Part shown: positions 11,801 to 25,076 of the stretch, piece by piece
Layout of the letters: each line of letters begins with the position of its first letter
Numbering within the stretch: position 1 is the stretch's first letter
Source of the DNA: Carya illinoinensis
Lineage: Eukaryota; Streptophyta; Magnoliopsida; Fagales; Juglandaceae
NCBI RefSeq assembly: GCF_018687715.1
Contig: NC_056765.1
Span: 30,650,254-30,714,253 of the forward strand
Direction of reading: 5' to 3'
DNA: 64,000 bases
Program-made: the position numbers and the translations under genes
Notes under the pieces: generated by a model
What the model saw: the letters and a program-made list of their open reading frames with translations, nothing else
Databases searched by the model: none
Told to the model about the DNA's origin: nothing

Positions 11801-14800
11801 TTATTTCTCATGCGCTGAACGTGCATACATTGACTTCATTGTGGGCCCTTGTTTCCTTCTGCAAGACATAATGCTGGGTGTTTACAGACGCATATGCTGC
11901 CCCAAGAACTGAAAATGAAAATGCCATTCGATGTGTCTAACTTAGCAAGCAACATCACTTTCCAGTGTCTATGCAACAGTGGAAGGATATGCTTTTATGA
12001 AGATAAAATCATATTCGTATCCTTCAAATTGTCCATGTTCTTCACCTTGCCACTATTTTTTCTAGAAGGCAGGATGAATTGGAATAATGCTACTAAATTT
12101 ATTTAAAATCTCAGTGAAATCGTGCTTGATCTTCTTTGCTATCTTCTTCAGCAATTGTCTGGTTTTCTATCATATGACTATTAGATCAATTGTCTTACCA
12201 AGGATTGCCATGTATCCAAATATCAAATCCTTCAAATACAGCTAGCTATCCTTGGCATAAACCCACTTTTTTCTCCCTAATATTGGAACATATATGAACT
12301 GCCAATTGGTCAGAGTCTAGAGGGTTTATGTCAAGGATAGCTAGCTATATTTGATGGATTTGATATTTGGATACATGACAACCCATAGTAAGACAATTGT
12401 CTTACCAAGGGTTACTTCCTAGACTCTGATCAATTGGCAGTTCATATATGTTCCAATAGTAGGCATAATGAAATCCACATCCCAAATGAATTTTGTAAGA
12501 GTAGCAAATCTTATGCATGTTGCATCGTACTGCAGTCACTTCTGTATCCCTTATGCTTTGGAGTCTGTAATAAGTCTCCTTAGATGTCATTTTTTGAAAT
12601 GGTGTTTGTATTCATTGCCAATTCAGCTAAGACCCAGTCTGATATCCACATTATTCTATGCCTTTTTTAGTAATTGCACAGTATAACATGATATTATTCT
12701 GAAACTTGTGGCAATAGATGTGCTTAGTGCATAGAACTTTTGCATTCTGACCTTTAAATCCTCTCTCTATATTTCAATCTGCTATCTGACTTGAATCCTA
12801 GAGTTATACTTGCACAATAATTTTGAGTTAGCCTATGCCCTCACAAAATCTTGGAAACTCTCTTTTCACATCACAAGTTTTGATTGAAATATCTTTGTAG
12901 TGTAATTGAAGAACAAACTCATTTTCCATTTACTATTTATGTCATTTAAAAAATGTTGGTAGGCTCAAAGGAAGACGAAAGTAAGCATTTAATGCACATT
13001 TCTTTAAATCAACAACTTGATGTTGTCCGGTGGAATCGTGCCAACCAAGATGAGGTATGGATTCCACTTTGCTTCCACTTTCTTGAATTCATTAAGATAT
13101 TGATGCATTATGGTTGATACATTACAGACCAGATCTGTTATGCTAGAATGTGCCTTCTGCTTCCATTAATGGTGAAGGTTGCAGTATTGCAGGCCAAGTC
13201 TCAAAGATAGTGCCAGTAATATGCCTGTTGAAGGTCGAATCCTCTTGGGTGCAAACAATTTCTAGGGGCCATCGGATTGGGGGACTTCCCCATGAATTAA
13301 CTGAGGTGCAGTTGTGGGAAACTCCTTGCCAAGGGCCTATGCAACCCTGGGATTAGCCGGGACTAAAGTTCTTGGACCCCTGGTGCCAATAAAAAAAAAT
13401 ATGCCTGTTTAAAGGAAATTTGCACTTGTAGACAAATATATTATACTTTTGTACCAGTTGTTTAAATGAGGAAGTAAAGAAGTCCATAAGTAATCTTAGT
13501 GATTTTAATGCTTACCAGCTACTAACATAACTTTTGAAATGGTGTCTCGTCTTCTTTTCAATGAGTCACTATAACTTTTAACGGATGCTTTTTTTTATCT
13601 CTTCGATATAAATCATATCCAAGTAAATGAGTGCAGTATGGAGATCTTTTTCTCTTTCTGATGTAGTTCGTCCTCTTATGAAGAGAGCTAAATGATGACT
13701 TCATCACTTCATTTCCTTTTTTTCATTGGATGGATGCATCTCTAACTTTCCACAATCCATCTCAAATGCACAATGCCTTAATCCCTGTGAAATTGGGTTG
13801 ACTCATGGATCCTTGTTCGAACTAATGGGGTTCAAACATATGCATCTTTCCCCAACACTTGATTGTAATCCCCTGATGATTTTGTGTGTTTCTTAATGCA
13901 GTAAGTTTGGCTCCTTAATGATTCAATGCAACCTTTTCTTTCTAGTCTTTAGGAGCTTTTCAGCCTTAACAAGTGTTAGGCATGCATCTATAGGAGGATT
14001 GAAATTTTAGATAACAACTTAGAGGCTATCATGAAATTTGTAAATGAAATTCTCATTTTCCAAAGATGCCAAAATCCATGAAATTTGTAAATGAAATTCT
14101 CATTTTCCAAAGATGCCAAAATCTTTACTTTTATATCTTTATATGAGTTAGGTTTGAAACATGGTTGACTGGTTTGGTTCATTCCCATGATTAATTTTAG
14201 TTTTCAGTGGTCAATCATTTATCATAAATTAGCTATTCTCTTTCTTCCTCATTCTTGGTTTGCCAGTCACTCATCAACACTCAAAGCATTATCCTTGAAT
14301 TTTTTTGTATTCTCTCTAAGACATGAAAATAGAATGTGAACTTCTATTTCATGGTACATAGGCATGATGTTATGCTTGTCTCTAACTTTCAGAGAGCTAG
14401 TAGTCATGTGAGTCAGCCTTAACATCATGTTGTTTGTGCTTTGAATGATAGTTCTTATTTGGAATGAAACAAATATACGCATCTCTATCATGTTCCTACT
14501 TTGGGAAGCATCAATCATGTTATGAGATGCATCTGCGCTTTGGGTGATTAACAGTGTTGTACTTTTCTCATGTCTTAATTTTCCTCCTGGAATTTTAAAC
14601 TTAATATATACTTTTTTTTTTCCACTTTTTTAGGTTGCTTGCACATCGGTGAAACGTAATGAAGTACTTATTTTTGACATCGGTTACGTCTCTTCTAATC
14701 CAGTTGAAGTAAGTTTTTCTCTTTCATCGTATTTATGTTTTCACCACAACAGTCTCTTTGGAAGCATACATTCTAATTAACTTCAATAGGCTCTCAAGTT

Positions 14801-17800
14801 CTTGTTATCTATCTCTTGTATACGTCGTATATACTTGAGTTTTGCCTAGATGCTCATTCTTATTAATAATTACTTATATAAAAAAAGTACTCGTTATCTA
14901 TGTTTTTCATTTGGAACCTTCTCCATTGTAGATTTCTTCTATGCTAATTAGTTATAGCGTGTAATTATCTACTAAAAATTTCTTTTTATAGAAGTTAATA
15001 GACACCCCACACTCCTCATTCCACACATACACAAGATTTCTCAAATACAGCGTAGATGACTTAATTCCACGACTTGAAACATTGTTGCTTAGAGTCTTGG
15101 TAGTCTGGTTCTTTGCAAGTATTTGATGGGTCCTTCGTGGGACCAGTAATCTCTGTTCTGGCATTTCTTTGTTGCATCCTTAAATATTTATTGTAAAGGT
15201 GTTGTTTGGTGCCACCCATATTTTTCTTTTTATAGGAGATAGTAGACCCTGCACACTCCACACTGCATGCATACACAAAATTTCTCAAATACTGTGTATG
15301 CAACTTAATTTCAGGACTTGCAACATTGTTGCATAGAGTCATATTGGACGGGTCCTTCATGGGAAAAGTAATTTCTGTTCTTAAATTTCTTTGTTGTATC
15401 CTTAAATATTTGTTGTCAAGGCTGCATTGTGGTTTTGTGCTGTGTTTGGTCATAATTCTAGTATAGCATCTTACATTTTGAATGTACATGATGACAAATT
15501 TTGTTCACTGTTCATTGTTGATGCAGGTATTAAGAACAAGACATACTGTCACTGTTCATGGGTCTGACATTCATAAAGGTCTATCTGATCTAGCTTTTAC
15601 TTCAATGGATGATTCAAGGTTGGTAAAATAGGGTAACTTAAGAGAAAGCAGTTTTGTTGGCAGACTTCCGAGAGAACTAACTTATATTAAATAAAGGATA
15701 TTTCAGTCATTAGGCCTAAACGTTTAACCCAACATATATCTCTTTTGAACTCAATATCTATATGGATATGAGTTCACCTGAATCTGAGTGCAGAATTTGC
15801 AAGTTGGACGGATTAATGGTCAGCATCTTCTAGTTATGTGATTCCCTCTTCAAGTCCAGAACATAGATCCTATAATATCTGAACACTGCTTTGGGAAAGT
15901 CGAAAGAAGTGTATGGATCAATAACAATTTCTTAAAATCATGTTATTCCCTTACAAAACATATTTGTTCGAAATCACTTGTTAGAGTATGATAAACACTT
16001 GTTGTCATGCCATATGGTGGTGTGGTTTGGCAGAATTATGCTCTAAAGGCTGTGACTGCTCTATTTTTCAATGGCTTTATTGCTTTTAACTGAAATCATG
16101 TACTAAGCTCTTTATCCTCGTGCATTTTCCACTCAAGTAAAATTGAAAGAACAGCAATTATTTTCATCTATAAATTTGGATGCATTATGGATGGAAAAAG
16201 ATATTAAAGTTTACAAAATTTGACCTTTGACCACCATTTGTTGCAAGGTTTTGGCCTTACATTTTGGGGTGTTTCATAGACCTTAGTCAGTCTATTGTGA
16301 GTAATAGATCTTATTGCAAGTGTGGTTTGATCCAGAATTGTAACCTTGAGAGTTGAGATTTCAAATTGGTTTAAAGATGAGGTCTTAACACTTGAAGCAT
16401 GATCCAGGCTGTAGTTTGCTTGAATAATAGATTGTGGTCCTTATCTTTTCACATATTAGATCTAATATTTAGTGTTATCCTTTTGTTTATGACTTTTTAG
16501 TGGAATCTTGCTTAAGTGATTTAGCCAGTCTTTCTAATAATATACATTTTTATGGTCATTTTCAATAGGTTACTTGCTTCTGATACATACGGTGTGATCA
16601 GTGTATGGGACAGGAGAATGGGCACTCTCCCATGTCTTGAACTTACTACTAATTCCCATAGTGCCCTTAATAGTGTTGAATTAAATGCGGAAAATCAGGT
16701 TGGTGATCGTCATGACCTTTGTCGTTCATTATTAAGTTATTATAAAGAAGATATAATAGTGCCTTTGGGGTGATCAATAAAAAATCTCACTGTGTTATTA
16801 TATGTTCTTGAACTATGTTATCTTCTTTCTGCATGATGTACATACTTATTTGATAATACAAAAAGCTATATAATAGAACTGAGTATGCATGCGAGAATTC
16901 CTCCTGGAATTCAGTTCATGAGAGTTGAGAAAGGCACTTTAGGTTTGGGAAATTACAGTCAGATAATTTCAGGGTAGGGTGCTTTCCAATGCTGTGCAGT
17001 GATCATATTTTGGGACCTTTCTTAGAAAAGTTCTACGCTTAGAACTAGAGAACAAGAGCCTTGAGGGAAGGCTGAAAAGGCAGAATGTTCTTCATGCTAT
17101 GTACATTATTTGGTTTTGATTGGTAGTTTACACGAGTGATTGGCATGTCTTGAACCCAAATTATATTCATGAATAATTAGTATCTTTTGACCATTCGATA
17201 GAAATATATTTCTATTCCTGGTTAAAGATCTGCATAATGTTAGTGTTGACTGGACTCATTAGCCAATTGGCTCTGGGCTAAATGGTAACAGCACCCCCCC
17301 CCCCCCCCTCCCCCTCCTCCTCCTCCTCCTCCTCCTCCTCCTCTTAAGTGAGGGCGAAGGGTTAAGGGTAGGGTTAGAATTTCAATCCTATCAATAAAAA
17401 GTCATGAATGTACTCCTCTGCTGCTTGCTTTATATAAACTTGTAACGATTCTCATGGTCCCAAGAAAATGAAAGATTCTCAGGCTTTTTTTTTTCTGAGA
17501 GAGGGGGGTGTCAATACTTCTTACCTTATTCAAACTTCAGTTAATGGTCAATAGAAAGAAATGTATAAGTACTTATCAAAAAGAAAGAAAGAAATGTATA
17601 AGTGTGTCTGTTTGCATGTTTTTATCCCTCCAAGCTGCGCCTAGATTTTGTCTTTAAATCTTATGGACCTTAGTTATAACTGGTTTGTTTATTCTGTAGA
17701 TCATTTTTGGGGCTGGTAAGCACGGGATAATTTATATGTGGGATCTTCGAGGAGGAAGAGGATCTGCAGCTTTTCAAAGTCATAAAGAGGTAAAATAGTT

Positions 17801-20800
17801 CGGCTCTCATTTTTCTTTACAGGTGCTTATTTATTACAACAATTTGAATCAGCATGTGAAATGGCAGTGAGCATTTACTTGTTTAAAAAGAAAAATATCG
17901 ATAGTTTTTGTAAAACTCTAGGGAGCCCAAGCTACATCTGGGCCTATACTCCACAAGGACTAGTCAATTATACAATTGGAGCTCCGTTAGAACTATTATA
18001 AAGAGCAAGAAATTCTCCTTCCCAAGCAATGGGGGATCCCATACACCATCTACCCTAATCACTTATCATTCAATATGAGGTTACATTCCCAATGGCTCTA
18101 ATACCATTTGTAATGCCCCAAGAGAGGCTCAAGCCACATTTGGGCGTACACTTTAAAAGGATTAGTCAATGATACAATTGGAGCTCCATTTGAACCTTTA
18201 TAAAGAGCAAGAACTTGTCATTCTAAAGCGATGTGGGATCCCACTACCTACCCTTATCGCTTATCTTTCAATATGGGGTATCACAATTTTTTGGTGTTGG
18301 CCGCATCAGCAATTTTATCTATGACTCTGTTGTGTCATTTCTTAGAATATTTTGTTTTGAGGTGCTTATGTAGGACAAACTTGTCTGTGCTTTTTCAGGA
18401 ATTTTGTCAATCTGTCATTTGAGTTGCTGCTACATCTAATACAAGATAGAACACATTACAATATACATTTTTCTTCCACCTACTAATTTGTGAAATCACA
18501 TAGGACATATTAGTAAGTGGGTAGCAAGAATGAAAAGTTGTTTGGATAAAAAATGTTTGAGATGTGTTTTGTAGGATAATTTTTTTAAAAATTTTTCTTA
18601 TTTTATTTTTATTATTATTATTATTATTATTATAACTAAATGGTTAAATTATATTAATACGAATAGGCATAGCCCAAGTACACATTTTGTAGGATAAAAG
18701 TTTTCTAGATGTGTTTTGTTTTGAGTTTTGTGAAAGTTGTTTTGGTTTTTGTTTTGTTTTTTTTTTTTTTTTTTTTTTTGTCTAAAAACCAAAAGCAAAT
18801 ATTTAGATGAAACTTTTGAGAGATGAAAATTTTTTTGGAGTTCAAAAGATGTATGGATTCAGAGAGAAATAATTTTAAAAACTTTTGAAAAATCTCTTAA
18901 ATCAAACATGCACATAGCTTCTTAATGGTATTGTGAATCCTACTTGTATATAATTTTCTATTTTATTGCTGTTCAGGTATGTTATCCACCTCTAACATCG
19001 TTGAAGCTAGCATCAATGCTAGACAAAATTGAGTCTCTGAAGGTATGATTACTTCATCCTTATGTATGTCAATTTGACTGTCTACCCATTATTAATAAAC
19101 TTATAACACCAGTACTTCTCTTTTCCACATGACAGGGCATGCACATTGGCCTTCTATAGATTTTCATTTTAAGATGCCTTTGAATTGCACGCCATTTATT
19201 CCTTAGAAATTGAATTTGGTATTCTTATTTTTGTAATATATGCCCAATTCCTTAGATATAATAAAATTTTATTTTACCTTAAAAAAAATCTGACCCGCGT
19301 TATAGATATAAAAATTCTCTTGCCCATTGTAATTGTGTTTACTTCAGATAAAATAAAAAGTTTAGTTTTTGTGCTCATTTTCTTATATGATGCTTCAATG
19401 CTCCAGAAAGCTTTGTTTACCGATACAAAAAAAATGCTCCAGAAAGCTTTGTGAAGCTATGAATGCCCATAAATGTCATAGTACTTGTTTGCACTTCCTA
19501 TTTACCTTAGGCATTTGGAACACACGTGCATTGATTCGGTTAAAAACTTGTTACAGATGGAATGTGAGAACCAAAGTTCTTTTCCTGAATGAGCGTGTAA
19601 TTATCAAAGTTCAATGTATCTTTTCTCTATCATTTCTTAATAATATAAAAAAATGTCACTACCAGAAGTATATATTTGATGATTATATATCCATGTATTA
19701 ACAATTTAACAGTACTTGGCAGAAAGTTTTAACATAATTGAAATACTTTTTCTAAGTGGATCTACCGTATTTGGGTTTCCATTAATGCACCCCAAGGATA
19801 AGAAATTATGAATTCTACTATTTCCATTAAAAAAAAGGTGCTTCAGTTTCCCTAATGGGGAAAATGTATTGAAATGTTAATTATTTAGAGGGTCTCTTCT
19901 GATTTATTTTTTAGTACTGATTGAAGGTCAACTTTTGCATACTCATAGTTTACCCTTCATCACTCTTCATTATTTGAAAATGCTCTCTTTATCACATGTT
20001 GTCAGTATCATGCAGGCACAGTCACATATCATTTCGAAGGAAATACACTCCATTGATTTTGATCCATCTTGCCCATATCAACTGGCATTCCATCTTGATG
20101 ACGGCTGGTAGATTTGGAAATGAATCCGATTTTTGTACATTTTGTATCTTCTATTCTTCAGATGTTTTGTGAAATGTTGAATTGATCAATTTTGACAATA
20201 ATTAGCATGGATTTACTCATTGTAGGTCAGGTGTTTTGGATATATACAATTTCCAAGTTACACATGTTCATTGCCCTCCCCCTGCATGGCTGTAAGTGAA
20301 GTTGATCTGAAATTGAACCTTGTTTTTTAATGTCCAAAGCATTAGAAACTACCATGAATTAACTTTGTGCTTGTTTCTGTTTGATTGGTGGGGGGGTGTT
20401 TAGAAATGATTCCAGCACTTCATCAGATTTATTGTATTTGAGGAAACCATCATGGCTGCCAACATTTTCGGTAAGGATTGTCATACATTGGCTTACTATG
20501 GTGTTTTATGAGTATGGGCTTTTATTGGTTATTTATCCACTGGCTTTAAAATTACGTATATCCTTTTTCTTATCAGGGCACTTAGTTTTACAATAGCAAC
20601 ATTTGATTCATAATTACCCAAGAAAAAAGTGACTTGTGTGGTAGAAAAATTATACAATTCAAAGACTCAAAACAACAGTATAAGGGAGCCATAGAACAAG
20701 GCAAAATTGAATGTACTTTAGTTTTCAGCTTCTGCAATCATTTACTGGCCTCAAGCCTTGGCCCAGGTGGTGAAGATGTGGATGTGGGCTGGGGTTGATC

Positions 20801-22452
20801 TTAGTGCAGTCTTGCTTAGCAACTATTGTATGTCTATATTGTTTCTAGAAGTCAATCTTCAACATTGATGATGATTGGCACTACACATAAAAACTTTTTA
20901 TTTACCCCTTGTAAATTTTTTTTATGTTGAGTTTAGAACTGTATGATTTTTAATCTTCAAGGGCTTACTTTAATCAAAGCATTAGACCTGGCTTCTTTGA
21001 CATTCAAAGCTTTAAGCTTGGCTCAATCAATTGATAAGCAAAAAATTGTCGAATCCAAGTCAGCAATATATATATGTATGAAGTATGGTTGAGCTTATAT
21101 TGTGATAGCCATTGCTGTATGGGGAAAATGTTTCTCCATCTAATCAAATCTGAAAGTATAGTTTTACGCTGATGTCTTCTGATGCAGCTTTATGCGGTTG
21201 GATCAACATCTGACAAAGGTATTCATCTTTTGGATTTCTATCCAGACCCAAGTTCTCCCTGCCATGTAGACCACAAGTAAGAAACTCCTCTCTATGGTAA
21301 ACATTGTAAGATGGCTCCCTGTCGTTCAAAGGAGCTATGTTCTGATTTTATGACCAAATTTACCAGCATGGGAAACTGATGGTACAGCAAATATAAAAGT
21401 ATGAAGTAATTTAGATAATAATATATGTCCTTCATAGTGGTCGATTTGGGGGGATGGGTGCTATTTTCCTGAAATGCTTTTGCAACTCTATACTTCTACC
21501 TAGCTCTTTTACCCTTGGAGTTCACTGAAAATCTGAAGCATGAGAACTACAAGAAGCACAAATATGCAGAAACAGAAATCTAGAAGAGTTCGAAGGTAGA
21601 ACAGTGGGTTCTCCTTGCCTGGAATTTTCAATGATTTTGGCTATAGCATTGCTAAAACTACACCTAGGAGATATTCACAACACATTGCCAAGTGACTGAA
21701 TTTCCTTTGGTGAAGAAAATTACATGTTGCATTTTCTACACATGGGAGAAGACCCTTTTTGTTTGCACTGCATGTATGTGTGCACGCATGCATGTATGAA
21801 CTTTCCTCCTGTTCCTTTTCTCTGTGTTATAAACTATTGATTAATTATTTTTCTTATTCTAGTGAAAATATGGAGAGATTTCCTGGGGTAAACCACCAAA
21901 ATAAGCAAAACAGGTTCGTCTCTTTGTCGGAAGGCTTTACTGCATGTGCTGCTCACCCCCTCAATGGAACCATTATAGTTGGGACAAAGGTTTGTAGTCT
22001 AGTTATCTTTTGGTTATTCATCATGCGAAAATACTTTGTAAAAGTAAAAGTAAAATATCTATTTGACCTTCAATTCATCATTTTTGGGTTTTGCTTTTCT
22101 TATCATCCTTCTGAAAAGCATTGCATATACCATCAATTACTCAAGCATGTATATGGTTGAGCACATTTTACTAGTATAAACATGCATGCAACCATGTGGC
22201 TTCTTTTTATGTTTTTACACACCCTGAGTTTGTATCTAACATTACTCTTGCCAAACTGGATACAAACTGCAAAATGAAGGAGACAATAGTTCCATTTATT
22301 TGTGGCTTAAAATATACAGTTAATATTTTTCATATTGATTAATTTGTCTTTTCTGCCTTTCCTCGTTGATTAACGGAATATGAAATTTGATGGATGAATG
22401 GTTTCAGCAATCATCTCTGCTCATGATTTCCCAGAGGCACCAATCATTTTAA
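8806..22452 (+). CDS. WD40-repeat (transducin family) protein, 18 exons
   Basis: Exons read by hand: 8806-8867, 8973-9069, 9318-9370, 10399-10425, 10519-10552, 11468-11558, 12963-13054, 14634-14708, 15527-15618, 16569-16698, 17700-17789, 18977-19042, 20016-20107, 20226-20291, 20404-20470, 21188-21276, 21863-21989, 22408-22452. Every intron has GT/AG borders and the joined frame is 1395 nt (464 residues plus TAA), with no internal stop. WD-type blades are visible, for example GVISVWDRR (near residue 215) and GIIYMWDLR (near 260). The protein begins MDKYLLPLKP and ends near SLLMISQRHQSF. From memory it matches the At5g12920-type transducin family, whose function is not established here. WD40 proteins act as propeller scaffolds for complexes, but no partner can be read from sequence. 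Introns hold a hAT element, a SINE and several repeats. Confidence 0.88.
9719..10287. mobile_element. Nonautonomous hAT element in WD40 intron 3
   Basis: Flanked by a perfect 8-bp duplication ATTTGTTG at 9711-9718 and 10288-10295. The left end starts TAGGGGTGGGCA and the right end, reversed, starts TAGGGGTGCTACC. These are the two ends of the large hAT element at 50369-55210, in opposite orientation. GC-rich ends (GGGGCGGGG-type tracts) enclose an AT-rich body without transposase, so it is a deletion derivative or sister that the larger family member could have moved. Confidence 0.9.
12187..12456. repeat. Two interleaved inverted repeats in WD40 intron 6
   Basis: Arm B (12188-12264) pairs with B' (12322-12398); the inner 56 bp match at 53 positions. 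Arm C (12283-12320) pairs with C' (12419-12456), 37 of 38 identical. The order is B, C, B', C', so the two palindromes cross each other rather than nest. The whole lies between exon 6 and exon 7. Confidence 0.85.
13230..13397 (+). mobile_element. 5'-truncated tRNA-derived SINE in WD40 intron 7
   Basis: Flanked by direct repeats AATATGCCTGTT at 13218-13229 and 13398-13409. The body starts with a pol III B-box-like GGTCGAATCC and ends in ...CCTGGTGCCAATAAAAAAA, an A-rich tail. The A box is missing, so the copy is truncated at its 5' end. Target duplication plus A tail identify a retroposed element. It resembles plant Au-type SINEs from memory. Confidence 0.75.
14030..14123. repeat. Perfect 47-bp tandem duplication in WD40 intron 7
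   Basis: The unit at 14030-14076 repeats exactly at 14077-14123 (starts CATGAAATTTGTAAATG). The identity suggests a recent duplication. Confidence 0.9.
14974..15430. repeat. Diverged tandem repeat in WD40 intron 8
   Basis: A unit of roughly 240 bp (about 14974-15210) is repeated at about 15218-15430, sharing strings such as TTTCTTTTTATAG, TTTCTCAAATAC and TTTCTTTGTTG. Divergence is high and the borders are approximate. Confidence 0.6.
17294..17344. repeat. Poly-C and (CTC)n microsatellite in WD40 intron 10
   Basis: About 15 C followed by repeated CTC triplets. It is a low-complexity pyrimidine tract. Confidence 0.9.
17925..18285. repeat. Degenerate paired repeat, possible solo-LTR/TRIM relic, in WD40 intron 11
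   Basis: Two tandem related segments (about 17925-18105 and 18109-18285) share TACAATTGGAGCTCC, TATAAAGAGCAAGAA and GATCCCA. The second starts TGTAATGCCCCAAG and ends GGGGTATCACA, the TG...CA form of an LTR. No target duplication or internal region is seen, so the assignment is weak. Confidence 0.45.
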
Positions 22453-23771
22453 GATGGAGATTAATTAGCTAAAGCAGTGGGGGGAACCCACTGGGCTGGA
22501 GACTTTATACATCCTCGTTCAATCAAGCATGTAAACATGTCCATAAATTGTGAAACAACCACTGAAGCCATCAAATTTGGAACTCCTAATATGTACGTAG
22601 GTCCAATCAAATGGTCTTTTGGAGGTAAGTCCCTCAATCTTTTGTCAATCAAGCGATTCAAGCCCTTCAGCGGAAGTTGATATATTAGGACAATTCGAGG
22701 GTCCTGCTCAGAGTGCTTTATGCTGCTTCTCTGGCTTTCCTATATATTTTCAGAATTATGAGATTGAACAGACTTTTTCTCATGTCTATTGTAATGTAAT
22801 TCTTTGGTAGCAATTAAAATAATGAGTATATTTCATGGATATTTTTCAATTTGTACTCCTATCTCAATTGACATTAAGGAGTCCTTAATCATCTGTTGCC
22901 ATATCATTCGTACTTGCTGTCTGAGTTTGAAATTTGCTGAACTATGCTTTTTATTCAGAAATTTGCCTGTGCACAAACATAGAATACAGCAGTTGTAATT
23001 GAGGAATTCAAATGTTAGCACCTTGTATTTGGTCCAAGGGTTTTAAAATTAAGGCTATGTAATTTCCAATTTTTCACCATTCAAGGCTCAAATAAGCCGA
23101 ACAGATAAGAAAAACGTATGAGAGGAAAAGCTCAAAAAAATAAAAAGGCAGAATCTGTGGGCATTGCATACACGAGAAGTTACAAGTCAACCAGATTGAA
23201 ATATTTATCATGTTTGGTTTACCAGATTTCTTCAAAAATAATTTCTAAAAAAATATTGTATTTCACCTTTGCAATTTTTCATCTAATTATCTTCAAACAA
23301 CCTAAAACTTACATAAATTTCATCTAAAAAAATTATATTAGCAATTTTCGACTTTATCTGCCTACCTTCACAAACTTCAAAATAATATTTATTTTTTTAA
23401 AAAAATTATTCAAAATCTTCTCTCTTTTCTCAAAACCCAATCTAGATTCTAGAAAGAAATTCTCAAATATTTTAAACATTTTTCATAACCAAATCACTTG
23501 ACGAGGGAATTTGTCTGTGTTCCTACCAGTTCATCATGGTAATTCCAGCTTTGAATCTGAGCACCCTAATCAATCCACTCAAACAAAAACAGAACACAAA
23601 GAAAGAATGAAAATGACGGGAAGTTAGACTTAAATGCATTACAGGGGGAGTCCACGATCATCGAACACTATAAAAAAGAACTGAGATCTTCTAACACAAA
23701 ATCCCACTAGAAGTAGTAGATTTGGCTACAACAAGTAACCAAGTTACAAAATACAAGATGATAATATATCC
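22453..23771. other. Spacer between convergent WD40 and cyclin genes
   Basis: Contains the two 3' untranslated regions and AT-rich sequence. No coding region or clear repeat was recognised. Confidence 0.5.
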
Positions 23772-25026
23772 TCACAACAATGTGTTCAGTAGACTTTTGG
23801 GGGGAGTGCAAAGAGCAACGAAACCCCTGTCCGAACTTGAGTATTTCCTGTATACCTCCTTGAGCTTACTTTCTGCAGCAGTTGTGTGAAAGCCAACCAA
23901 GAGTTTGGCACAATCCCTGTCACAAAACACAAGACACCCACTGAAATCTGTATTTGTTGATTATTTTCCCTTTTTCCTGGCATGCGCTCAAATTAGTCTT
24001 TCAAGAAACACCAAGACAATGTATATACAGGTTGCATAGGCACTGCAATGACTTCTTAACTGTAATATTCCACACCATGATTTATACATGGAGACATGAC
24101 TCATCTCCAGACAGGCATGCACAATAGCAAGCTTCTGTTAACCATATGCGCACTTATTCTACAGCCTGCAGATAAGAATTACAAAGAAAAGAGAACTTAC
24201 GTTATCTGCTCAGCAGAGTAGCCTGAGTAGTGCTTCAAAGTTTCATTCCAAAAAGGATTCTTGTTGAGAGTGCAACGTGCAGCATAGACAGCTGCAGCTG
24301 CAATCATTGATGGGCAATACAAAATGGTTGTTGGATAATGCATGAGACCCAATTCAGCCAGAAAAAAGACCATATTCTCCATCTACATCAATAGAAAAAC
24401 ATCAGCAATTAGTCAGCCACTCAACCAGACTTAACGGGAATTCACGAAATTGCAAAAAAATAAAAACAAAATACAGTACCTCCTGATCAGGTGCAATAGA
24501 AGCTTTGATGTAACGAACCAGAAAAACATACGGTGTAGGAACTGTCAAATACCACTCCAAATTCTCCAAAATTGATTTCTCCATGACAAGTATCTGATTA
24601 CTTGTATAAGAATAGTCTGATATGCAAACCAGGTTATAAACCTGCAAATTCCAAAACTACCTATCAGAGTGAAGTTTTACAACATGAGTAGTAGGAAGAA
24701 CAGAAAATTCCAACATATTACGAGAGAATACTGCTAGCTACCAGTAGACTGTAACTTTCTTCGTACTTGCAGGCTAAGACCATGGAACTTATGCCAACTA
24801 ATTGAAGTTCTCTCCTTGATACAATCTTCATGGAAAGGTACCGGTCAATTAAATTTATGGTGAGGTAGAGGGTTTCAGGCATGAGTTCAAATCTTCTATG
24901 AACCTCAATCAGCCAGTCAATGAGAATAGCCCGCATCTTGACATTGATTTCAGGCTGTGAGTCCATGTAATCATGCACTTGACTGTCATCCTAGATTAAA
25001 AACAAAAAAAACCTTCAAATCATTAT

Positions 25027-25076
<50 letters not shown>

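Noticed and set aside
22461..22680. Extra coding exon of the WD40 gene after 22452
   Set aside because: The frame from exon 18 stops at TAA 22450-22452, and the later open frames on both strands have no acceptor that would join in phase from exon 17 with better support.
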